From positions 1 to 7,557 of the forward strand of contig JAPHUI010000185.1 in the NCBI GenBank assembly GCA_026193755.1: a stretch of 7,557 nt of DNA. Reading direction: 5' to 3'. The translations under genes were made by a program, and so were the position numbers. This document shows positions 1-6,124 of this stretch, piece by piece; the first letter of the stretch is position 1, and each line of letters starts with the position of its first letter. Source of the DNA: Ignavibacteriaceae bacterium. GTDB lineage: Bacteria > Bacteroidota > Ignavibacteria > Ignavibacteriales > Ignavibacteriaceae. Below the pieces are notes generated by a model, which saw only the letters and a program-made list of their open reading frames with translations, was not told where the DNA came from and searched no databases.

Positions 1-2
1 AA

Positions 3-1439
3 ACAGTGGATGTTCTAATTGAAATAATGAACACTGGAAGTTCAGATGCTATAGCAGTTGCGGGAGAATTACTATCAAACGATCCTTACATAACGATAAA
101 TACAAGTACACAAAGCTATGGCAATATTTCAGCTGGGGGAACCACGACTAAAGCTTTTAGTGTAACAGCGGACATTAATACTCCAACTGGTCATCCGACA
201 GCTTTTGATTTTAATATTACAGCTTCATTAGGTATAACGGCAAGCGGATCATTCTCACTTGTTGTAGGTCAGATTCCGGTGCTTATTCTCTGTATGGATC
301 CTAATCATAATTCAAGTCCGGCAATAATGGCTGCACTTGATTCTAATGGAGTTGCCTACGATTATCAGAATTCAGTGCCTGCTGATCTCAGTTTGTATAC
401 TTCAATCTTTATTTGTTTAGGAATCTATAGCAACAATCATGTGTTATCTTCATCTGAAGGACAGATTTTAGCAGATTATCTGAACGCAGGTGGAATGATT
501 TATATGGAAGGCGGAGACACCTGGTGTTTTGATTCTCAGACTGCTGTACATACAATGTTTAATATAAATCCTATCAGTGATGGAAGTAGTGATATGGGAA
601 CTGTGCTTGGACAAGCAGGTTCATTCACTGAGGGAATGAGCTTTTCATACGTTGGAGAGAATAGTTACATGGATCGTATATCTAACATAACACCGGCGCA
701 ACTGATATTTAGCAACCAATCACCAAGTTATGGCTGTGCAGTTGCTTATGATGCAGGCGGTTACAAAACGATTGGTACATCTTTCGAGTTTGGTGGTTTG
801 TCAGATGGAACCTTTCCATCAACTAAAAAAGAGTTAATGGCAAAAATAATTGAATTTTTCGGATTGAATTTTGTACCGGTTGAACTGGTTTCATTCAACG
901 CAGATGTTGATGAAAACAGAATTAAACTTAAATGGGAAACTGCAACAGAAACTAACAACTCCGGATTTGTAATTGAACGAAGCGGTGATAATAAATCTTT
1001 TGAACGCATTGGATTTATAGAAGGAAAGGGTACAACAACCGAAAAGCAGGAATATACTTTCGTTGATGCAAGTGTAACCGGCAAGGGTAAATTCTATTAC
1101 AGGTTAAAGCAGCTTGACCTCGACGGAACAGAATCATACTCTGATGTGCTGGAGGTTGATTATGCAATGGTACCGAAAGTATTCAGTCTCTCACAGAATT
1201 ACCCAAATCCCTTTAACCCAACTACGACTATCCGTTTCGGAATTCCGAAGGAAGTGAAAGTAACTCTAATAATTTACGATATGCTTGGTTCTGAAGTTAC
1301 GACGATTGTAAATGAAAAAATGGTTCCCGGGTATTATGAGTACCAGTGGAATGCATCAAATTTAGCAAGCGGAGTTTATTTCTATCGATTGACTGCTGGC
1401 AACTTTATTAGCACAAAGAAGCTTTTGTTATTGAAGTAA
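3..1439 (+). CDS. Secreted T9SS cargo protein, C-terminal part (5' partial)
   Basis: The frame is open through the left edge (an ACA codon precedes the GTG at 6), so this is the C-terminal part of a longer protein and the GTG is probably not the start. Numbering from that GTG, residues 1-88 look like a beta-sandwich (Ig/CARDB-like) domain. Residues 90-287 form an alpha/beta domain resembling the ThuA/GATase-like module seen near the C-terminus of large Bacteroidota secreted proteins, with PVLILCMDPNHNSSPAI, IFICLGIYSNNHVLSS, YMEGGDTW and FEFGG. Residues 291-386 are a fibronectin-III-like spacer (VELVSFNA..KLKWETATETNNSGFVIERS). Residues 390-477 are a type A sorting domain (NYPNPFNPTTTIRF, YDMLGSEV, ASGVYFYRL, ending KKLLLLK). 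By family knowledge, the protein crosses the inner membrane by Sec and the outer membrane by T9SS, then is anchored or released. The enzymatic part, if any, lies upstream; a C25 (gingipain-like) peptidase is possible but cannot be seen. Confidence 0.9.
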   Translation, partial: TVDVLIEIMNTGSSDAIAVAGELLSNDPYITINTSTQSYGNISAGGTTTKAFSVTADINTPTGHPTAFDFNITASLGITASGSFSLVVGQIPVLILCMDPNHNSSPAIMAALDSNGVAYDYQNSVPADLSLYTSIFICLGIYSNNHVLSSSEGQILADYLNAGGMIYMEGGDTWCFDSQTAVHTMFNINPISDGSSDMGTVLGQAGSFTEGMSFSYVGENSYMDRISNITPAQLIFSNQSPSYGCAVAYDAGGYKTIGTSFEFGGLSDGTFPSTKKELMAKIIEFFGLNFVPVELVSFNADVDENRIKLKWETATETNNSGFVIERSGDNKSFERIGFIEGKGTTTEKQEYTFVDASVTGKGKFYYRLKQLDLDGTESYSDVLEVDYAMVPKVFSLSQNYPNPFNPTTTIRFGIPKEVKVTLIIYDMLGSEVTTIVNEKMVPGYYEYQWNASNLASGVYFYRLTAGNFISTKKLLLLK

Positions 1440-1466
1440 TTTAATTCGCTTTACTGTTTTTTCATT

Positions 1467-1496
1467 AACCCCGTCTTATCAAAGGCGGGGTTTTTT
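1467..1496 (+). terminator. Intrinsic terminator after the T9SS cargo gene
   Basis: A 9-bp stem pairs AACCCCGTC (1467-1475) with GGCGGGGTT (1484-1492), with one G-T wobble and an 8-nt loop. A T-run at 1491-1496 follows, overlapping the last two stem bases. It starts 27 nt after the stop codon, so it should end the first transcript and separate it from the gene at 1593. Confidence 0.9.
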
Positions 1497-1537
1497 ATTT
1501 TATTTAAAGTATTACTGGAAACGTTCGGAAAGATTAA

Positions 1538-1559
1538 AAGTAATTTTTTAAGTAATTTT
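1538..1559 (+). repeat. Short tandem direct repeat in the leader of the 1593 gene
   Basis: The ten-base unit AAGTAATTTT occurs at 1538-1547 and again at 1550-1559, a 12-bp offset of a little over one helical turn. It lies 34-55 bp before the start codon at 1593. Each copy contains a TAATTTT that partly resembles the Bacteroidota TAnnTTTG -7 element, so it may overlap the promoter or be a regulator site. In DNA this AT-rich, chance is also plausible. Confidence 0.3.
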
Positions 1560-1592
1560 ACAAGAACAAAATAAAATTTTAGAAGGAGTCAG

Positions 1593-2318
1593 ATGAACAG
1601 AATGTTTTTTCCACTTTTAGTAATAGTTTTACTTACCTGTTCCCCTTTATTTTCACAGGATGATCAACACTCTTCAGAAATAAATAGCTCTGTGCCTGAG
1701 CTTTTTGATTTTCACGAAGTTATTTACCCTATCTGGCACACTGCTTATCCAGAAAAAAATTATTCAATGTTCAAAGAACTTCTGCCGGATGTTAATTCCG
1801 GTGCTGAGAAAATTTACTCTGCCGTTCTTCCCGGGATCTTACGTGATAAGCAAGCGGAATGGAATGAAGGAGTAACCAAATTTCGATCTTCAGTTGAAAG
1901 ATATAACAAAGCAATGCAGGGAACCGATGAAGATGAGATGTTAAAGTCAGCGGAAGAACTTCACTCTGATTTTGAAATGCTTGTTCGAATAATAAAACCA
2001 GTTACTAAAGAAGTCGATGAATTCCATAAAGTTCTTTATATGATTTATCATCACTACTGGCCAAATAAAGATATGGAGGAGTTCGGCACCGCCGTAGATG
2101 AATTGGAAATGCGCGCAGAAGAATTGAACAAATGTAGTTTACCTAAATGGGCTTCGGATAAATCGGATGAATTTAAAGACCAGTCACAAAAGCTATATGA
2201 TTCTACCAAACACCTTAAAGCAATGAAAAATGCTAACGCAGACGATTCCGAGATTGAAAAGGCAATTGAAAATGTTCACAATAATTATGTCGCTCTTGAA
2301 AGACTTTTTGACGAGTAA
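1593..2318 (+). CDS. Exported duplicated-domain helical protein with conserved His triads, function unknown
   Basis: I do not recognise a named family. The start has AAGGAG at 1583-1588, with a 4-nt gap to the ATG. Residues 1-21 are a signal peptide (MNR, a hydrophobic core, LFSQ), so the protein is probably periplasmic. Cys16 sits in 'LLTC' but is followed by more hydrophobic residues, so a lipoprotein is less likely. The mature protein is almost entirely predicted helix and is an internal duplication: residues 38-134 and 142-239. Matching positions are H41/H145, H49/H153, P53/P157, L79-P80/L183-P184, D85-K86/D189-K190 and H124/H229, at an almost constant 104-residue offset. Each copy reads FHxVxYxI[WY]Hxx[YW]PxK, then a mid-repeat LP, then a late [LV]H. 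Each could be a four-helix bundle with two His on helix 1 and one on helix 4, suggesting a metal or cofactor site, but this is inference. There is no CXXCH, so covalent haem c is unlikely. It is isolated between a terminator and a convergent gene. Confidence 0.85.
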   Translation: MNRMFFPLLVIVLLTCSPLFSQDDQHSSEINSSVPELFDFHEVIYPIWHTAYPEKNYSMFKELLPDVNSGAEKIYSAVLPGILRDKQAEWNEGVTKFRSSVERYNKAMQGTDEDEMLKSAEELHSDFEMLVRIIKPVTKEVDEFHKVLYMIYHHYWPNKDMEEFGTAVDELEMRAEELNKCSLPKWASDKSDEFKDQSQKLYDSTKHLKAMKNANADDSEIEKAIENVHNNYVALERLFDE

Positions 2319-2473
2319 TTAGCCTGATAATGATGAAAAAAGAATCTTCTACTTGATCTCATAAAATTATTTGAGTAATAATTTGCAAATAACCGTGGGA
2401 TTTACTTTTTAATTCTAAATACATAAATCTTGTTTTTTAATCAAGGTCCAAAGAAGAATCAGGTATGTGTTGT

Positions 2474-2725
2474 TTAATTGGCTTTCGCGGTTGCGACTAC
2501 TAATTTTCTTCCTTTTAATTCCATTCCATTCAATGCTTTGATTGCACTGTTTGCATCATTCTCGTTTTCCATTTCAACAAAACCAAAACCTTTTGATCGA
2601 CCGCTCTCTTTGTCGGTTATAACTTTAGCAGAAATTACATTACCATGAGGTTTAAAAGTGTCTGACAGTTCACTATCTTTAAGTGTATATGGAAGGTTTC
2701 CTACATATAATTTAGTGTTCACCAT
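2474..2725 (-). CDS. Small single-RRM RNA-binding protein
   Basis: The 83-residue protein is essentially one complete RNA recognition motif (beta-alpha-beta-beta-alpha-beta). RNP2 is LYVGNL (residues 6-11) and RNP1 is KGFGFVEM (45-52), so the three RNA-stacking aromatics are present (Y7, F47, F49). The C-terminal strand GRKLVVATAKAN ends the protein without the glycine-rich tail of many cyanobacterial Rbp proteins. Such stand-alone RRM proteins occur in Bacteroidota, cyanobacteria and others. They bind single-stranded RNA in the cytoplasm and are often tied to cold or stress responses, but the target RNA cannot be told from sequence. The AAAGGA at 2728-2733 is only 2 nt from the ATG (2723-2725). 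The next codon is GTG (2720-2722) at a 5-nt gap, so initiation there is possible. It is monocistronic, downstream of the secF terminator and convergent with the 1593 gene. Confidence 0.93.
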   Translation of the reverse strand: MVNTKLYVGNLPYTLKDSELSDTFKPHGNVISAKVITDKESGRSKGFGFVEMENENDANSAIKALNGMELKGRKLVVATAKAN

Positions 2726-2767
2726 TATCCTTTATTTTTATGAATGTATATTGTTAATTAAAATTCT

Positions 2768-2794
2768 GTTATAAGATAGCACTAATTATTCAAA
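2768..2794 (-). promoter_or_regulatory. Possible promoter for the RRM gene
   Basis: On the - strand, TTTGAA (2789-2794) is followed after 15 nt by TATAAC (2768-2773), about 43 nt before the ATG. The -10 match is good, but the spacer is shorter than ideal and the surrounding DNA is very AT-rich. A promoter is expected somewhere in 2726-2877 because the secF terminator lies upstream. This exact placement is a weak call. Confidence 0.25.
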
Positions 2795-2877
2795 TTCCAA
2801 ATGAATATAATTTTATAAAAATATTTCTTTGATGTTAAATGGTGGGGGATTAAGAAAAGGAGCTTAATAGTCTTTGC

Positions 2878-2908
2878 AAAAAAAAGCCGAAGGGTAAATT
2901 CTCCGGCT
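2878..2908 (-). terminator. Intrinsic terminator after secF
   Basis: Read on the - strand, AGCCGGAG (2908-2901) pairs with CTTCGGCT (2892-2885), giving 8 bp with one G-T wobble around an 8-nt loop. A run of T follows (A-run at 2878-2885 on the + strand). It begins 10 nt after the secF stop, so the secDF transcript should end here, before the RRM gene. Confidence 0.9.
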
Positions 2909-2918
2909 AATGTTTGAA

Positions 2919-4058
2919 TTAAAACTCAACTTTCTTTTGATACTTCAAAGCATATTCATAGACAAGTGTACTTGCTACAAATATCGAAGAATATGTACCA
3001 ATAATAATTCCAAAGAATAAAGTGAAGGCAAAACCGCGAAGGACCTCACCGCCGAATATTAAAAGCACCAGAACTGTCAATAAAGTTGTACCACCTGTTA
3101 ATACGGTTCTGCTCATCGTCTGGCTGACACTTGTATTTATTACATCGAATAGAGGTCTTGTTTTGTGAATTTTTAAATTCTCCCTGATTCTATCAAAAAC
3201 AATAACTGTGTCGTTGATAGAATAACCGATAAGAGTTAAGAATGCAGCAACGATGGTTAAGTCGATATCGAGATTCAAACCTGGAACAAATCCGTAGAGT
3301 GCCGCAAAAAGTCCTAAGGTAATAAGCACGTCGTGGAATAACGCAGCAACTGCACCAAATGCAAAAATAAATTTAAATCTGAATCCCAAGTAAACCAGTA
3401 TTGCAATAAGCGCAAAGAATATCGCTAGCACAGCGTCACGCTTTAATTCTTCACCTATTTTAGGTCCAACCCTGTCTTCCTTTAAGACAGTAAAAGAATT
3501 GTTTTTTATTTTCTCTCTAAGATTTTCTTTAATCCAGTCAGCTATTCCTACACTGACAAGCATTTGTTTATTAGTTGGCTCTTCCGAAACTCTACCTGAT
3601 TGAAATCCTGCTTCGAATAATCCGTCTATTATTTTGTTTGCTGTATCAGGATTTTCAAAAGCATAAGTAACTGAGCTTGCTGTGGAATCTACAATCTTTC
3701 TTGGTACTCCGGGCATTATTTTTTCGATTTCCTTCTCAATACCTGAAATTACGTTTGGAAATACTGCTTTAGGAATTACCTGTATCTCTGTTCGAATCAT
3801 AGCCCCTGTTTCGCTGCCAAAAGTTTTTACTTCAATATTTCCCAAACCAATGTTTTCAACATCTGTTCTAACTTCGGTTATGTTAACGGGTTTTTCGAAT
3901 TGAAGAACTATTTCGCTTCCGCCTTTGAAATCAATTCCGAAATGAAATCCTCTTGTAAATGCAGCTATCACGCCTAAAAGAAATAACCCTCCTGAAACTA
4001 AGTATGCGTATTTTCTTTTTCCGAGGAAATCGTAGTTAAAATTTTCAAAAAATCTCAT
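2919..4058 (-). CDS. secF: Protein translocase subunit SecF
   Basis: SecF works with SecD as the RND-type, proton-motive-force-driven accessory part of the SecYEG translocon in the inner membrane, helping pull proteins out on the periplasmic side. The family motifs are clear: GIDFKGGSEI (residues 41-50) after the first membrane helix (about 16-34), DRVGPKIGEEL (195-205) just before the membrane bundle, FHDV (241-244), IGYSINDTVIVFDRIREN (277-294) and SRTVLTGGTTLL (316-327). Five further membrane helices fit about 208-225, 230-252, 265-285, 322-338 and 342-366. The periplasmic stretch between helix 1 and helix 2 (about 35-205) is longer than in E. coli SecF, contributing to 379 residues in all, as is common in separate Bacteroidota-type SecF proteins. 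The gene starts 30 nt after the secD stop and is followed by a terminator, so secD-secF form one unit. Confidence 0.97.
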   Translation of the reverse strand: MRFFENFNYDFLGKRKYAYLVSGGLFLLGVIAAFTRGFHFGIDFKGGSEIVLQFEKPVNITEVRTDVENIGLGNIEVKTFGSETGAMIRTEIQVIPKAVFPNVISGIEKEIEKIMPGVPRKIVDSTASSVTYAFENPDTANKIIDGLFEAGFQSGRVSEEPTNKQMLVSVGIADWIKENLREKIKNNSFTVLKEDRVGPKIGEELKRDAVLAIFFALIAILVYLGFRFKFIFAFGAVAALFHDVLITLGLFAALYGFVPGLNLDIDLTIVAAFLTLIGYSINDTVIVFDRIRENLKIHKTRPLFDVINTSVSQTMSRTVLTGGTTLLTVLVLLIFGGEVLRGFAFTLFFGIIIGTYSSIFVASTLVYEYALKYQKKVEF

Positions 4059-4070
4059 AGTAAAAGAGAA

Positions 4071-4076
4071 CTCCTT
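4071..4076 (-). promoter_or_regulatory. Ribosome binding site of secF with long spacing
   Basis: AAGGAG on the - strand lies between the secD stop (4089-4091) and the secF ATG (4056-4058), 12 nt from the start. That gap is longer than usual. The intervening codons contain no other start in the secF frame, and the N-terminus MRFFENFNYDFLGKRK fits the family, so the ATG stands. Confidence 0.6.
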
Positions 4077-4088
4077 AATCCTTAATTG

Positions 4089-6023
4089 TTAACCTACTGT
4101 TACTGGAATATTTTTGGCAACCATAATGTCTAATGCTATTCTTGTAATTACTAATGCGCTAAATAAACTGGTTGCTATTCCTATCATTAATGTTAATGCG
4201 AAACCCTGAATTGGACCTGTTCCAAACTGGTAAAGAATAATACCGGTGAAGAACGTAGTTATATTTGAGTCAATTATAGCAGAGTAAGCACGTGAGAACC
4301 CACTGTCAATAGAAGCTTTTATTGTTTTCCCTGTTCCCATTTCTTCTCTTATTCTTTCAAAAATAAGCACGTTTGCATCTACTGCCATACCAATGGTCAG
4401 AATTATACCGGCAATACCCGGAAGAGTTAGCGTTGCTTTAAATCCGGCTAATATTCCAAGAATGAAAAGTATTGTAAAAATTAGTGCCGCTGATGCTATC
4501 GTTCCCGATTTACGATAATAAATTATCATAAAAAATCCTACCAGTACGTAACCGAGAAATACTGATGTGAGACCTTTATTTATAGAGTCCTCACCAAGAG
4601 AAGGACCGACAGTTCGCTCTTCAATAATATCTACTGGTGCCGGAAGTGCACCGGCTTTAAGAACAATTTCTAGAAGCTTTGCTTCGTTTAAATCTGCCAT
4701 TCCCTCAATCTGTGATCTTCCACCCGGAATTTTACCTTTAACTACAGGTGCAGAAAAGATAGCACCATCAAGCATAATAGCAATTCTTTTACCTACGTTT
4801 GCACCTGTTATTCTTGCCCATTCTGTCGCACCCTCTGAATTCATCGTCATTGTTACAATTGGTGTTGAAGTATTCGGATCAATATTTGCCTGTGCATCTG
4901 TTATTACTCCGCCAGTGAGTTCCGGTTCTTTGTTTACAAGAAACATTTTATAGTAGTCTTTACCGTTTGCATCTTTATCAGTCTTTGCAGAAAATTTAAA
5001 CTCGACATTATTAGGAATTACCTTTTGAACATCCGGTCGCTTTAACATCAACTCAAGCTTATTTCTTTCGTCGGCGTGAACATATGCTTCCGAGGTCCTG
5101 CCCTGTGGATCTAACAGGGCTATCGAAAAAAACGGATGTTGTTTTTTAAACTCTTCATCTGAGAGTTCAGTTTGATTAGCAGCAGTATCTTCTGAAGTAA
5201 CAGATGAATCTTTTTGAATTGTTTCGTTTTCGTTGTCTGCAGTAACCTCGGTTGAATCCTCAACTTTACCAGCTAACACATCATCGATTCTCTGCATTAT
5301 TGGAAATGCAAAATCAGGGTCGCGTACAATTCTGAATTCTAAAAGCGCTGTTCCTTGCAGGAGTTGTTTAGCTTCTTCTTCACGCGCAACACCGGGCAGC
5401 TCAACAATAATTCTTCTGCTTCCCTGTCTCTGAATAGAAGGTTCACTTACTCCATACTGATCTACTCGATTACGAATAATTTCCATAGCACGGTTAACAG
5501 CATCTTCGGTACTTTTGTTCAGCTCGGAAACTATTTTGTCATCATCGTCTCTTATTGAACCAAAATACCTGCTTAAACGTATCCCTCTATCACTAAATTT
5601 TTTTGCAACAATATCAACCAAAGGCTCATCAGTTTGCTCTGATTCTTTTTCTGCTTCTGCTATTACTGTCTTGAAAACCTCGTCCGGATTTTTCGCTAGT
5701 TTTTCAATCAACTTGCCCGTATTGACTTCAAGAACTACACGCATACCACCTTGCAGGTCTAAACCTAATTTAATTCGGTTTTCTCTGTTTTTTACAATTT
5801 GCGGATTCGCAGCAAGGATACTGTCTTCTTTGACTTTTAATAAATTATCAATTTGTGTTTTTGACAGATTTGGATCGTTCTTTTCAAGCTGTTCTTTGTC
5901 GGTTTCCAGAGTCTGTTTTATTTCTTTCCCATTCTGGTAATCCAGATAAGTAGGATATAATAAATAGACGGAAAATAAAATCGCCGCGATAATAATAATA
6001 AGTTTAAATCTAAATTCTTTCAT
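4089..6023 (-). CDS. secD: Protein translocase subunit SecD
   Basis: SecD is the partner of SecF in the proton-driven translocation accessory complex. The N-terminal membrane helix is about 7-23. It is followed by a charged stretch (28-84), then the hallmark LGLDLQGGMR (86-95), then RNRVDQYGVSEPSIQ (184-198) and the P1 base (REEEAKQLLQGTALLEFRIV). The P1 head contains VTMTMNSEGATEWARIT (390-406) and LDGAIFSAPVV (418-428). Next come LKAGALPAPVDIIEERTVGPSLGED (455-479) and the C-terminal membrane bundle, with GMAVDANVLIFERIREE (545-561), which holds the conserved Asp of the proton pathway. An acidic, Ser/Thr-rich linker (about 248-293) is inserted in P1. The length of 644 is near the usual 600-plus for a stand-alone SecD. 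No Shine-Dalgarno precedes the ATG, but MKEFRFK followed by a hydrophobic helix is a normal SecD N-terminus. Its own promoter probably lies at 6067-6097; secF follows. Confidence 0.97.
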   Translation of the reverse strand: MKEFRFKLIIIIAAILFSVYLLYPTYLDYQNGKEIKQTLETDKEQLEKNDPNLSKTQIDNLLKVKEDSILAANPQIVKNRENRIKLGLDLQGGMRVVLEVNTGKLIEKLAKNPDEVFKTVIAEAEKESEQTDEPLVDIVAKKFSDRGIRLSRYFGSIRDDDDKIVSELNKSTEDAVNRAMEIIRNRVDQYGVSEPSIQRQGSRRIIVELPGVAREEEAKQLLQGTALLEFRIVRDPDFAFPIMQRIDDVLAGKVEDSTEVTADNENETIQKDSSVTSEDTAANQTELSDEEFKKQHPFFSIALLDPQGRTSEAYVHADERNKLELMLKRPDVQKVIPNNVEFKFSAKTDKDANGKDYYKMFLVNKEPELTGGVITDAQANIDPNTSTPIVTMTMNSEGATEWARITGANVGKRIAIMLDGAIFSAPVVKGKIPGGRSQIEGMADLNEAKLLEIVLKAGALPAPVDIIEERTVGPSLGEDSINKGLTSVFLGYVLVGFFMIIYYRKSGTIASAALIFTILFILGILAGFKATLTLPGIAGIILTIGMAVDANVLIFERIREEMGTGKTIKASIDSGFSRAYSAIIDSNITTFFTGIILYQFGTGPIQGFALTLMIGIATSLFSALVITRIALDIMVAKNIPVTVG

Positions 6024-6066
6024 ATCTGAATAATTGAAGTGATTTGAAAATATAAAAATGAACTAA

Positions 6067-6097
6067 CAAAATTAGGGGTTGACTCTTACAAAGTCAA
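6067..6097 (-). promoter_or_regulatory. Predicted secDF promoter
   Basis: On the - strand, TTGACT (6097-6092) is followed after exactly 17 nt by TAATTT (6074-6069), a good sigma70-like arrangement. The same -10 region extends to TAATTTTG (6074-6067), an exact fit to the TAnnTTTG -7 element of Bacteroidota primary-sigma promoters, with ATTG 20 nt upstream in the -33 position. Transcription would begin near 6060, giving a leader of about 40 nt with no Shine-Dalgarno. It lies in the 101-nt gap between the phosphorylase stop and secD. Confidence 0.55.
6079..6097. repeat. Perfect 6-bp inverted repeat over the secDF -35 element
   Basis: TTGACT (6079-6084) and AGTCAA (6092-6097) are perfect reverse complements around a 7-nt centre, CTTACAA. 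On the - strand one arm is the predicted -35 hexamer and the other fills the -35/-10 spacer. It could be an operator. It is unlikely to be a terminator for the upstream phosphorylase gene, because CCCCTAATTTTG follows instead of a T-run and the stem is AT-rich. Confidence 0.4.
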
Positions 6098-6124
6098 TTA
6101 AATTAGTGGGCATATTGCTGTAAC

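Noticed and set aside
761..1084. Antisense open frame of 107 codons inside the T9SS cargo gene
   Set aside because: It lies entirely opposite a gene with clear domain structure, has no ribosome binding site or recognisable motifs, and looks like a shadow frame.
1629..1640. LLTC at residues 13-16 of the 1593 gene product as a lipoprotein lipobox
   Set aside because: Thr at -1 is unfavourable and the hydrophobic stretch continues past the Cys to LFSQ, a better signal peptidase I-type end.
2342..2460. GAATCTTCT (2342-2350) and AGAAGAATC (2452-2460), which could pair 8 of 9 bases on the - strand just before a T6 run, as a terminator for the RRM gene
   Set aside because: The loop would be 101 nt, the pairing is imperfect and AT-rich, and no compact hairpin is present. 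I see no convincing terminator for either convergent gene in 2319-2473.
2726..2877. Possible small RNA or small gene in the AT-rich gap, including an AAAAGGAG on the + strand near 2855-2862
   Set aside because: No start codon and open frame follow the AAAAGGAG at useful spacing, and no stable structure is visible beyond the secF terminator. The gap is adequately explained as terminator plus RRM-gene leader.
4567..5940. Several + strand open frames opposite secD (4567-4953, 5233-5433, 5355-5558, 5515-5940), and 3682-3903 opposite secF
   Set aside because: All are antisense to strongly conserved SecD/SecF coding sequence, and their translations are Ser/Ile/Phe-rich without domain features.
6079..6097. 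The inverted repeat as a terminator for the nupC-punA unit
   Set aside because: The stem is only 6 bp and AT-rich, and no T-run follows on the - strand. The promoter overlap explains the position better.
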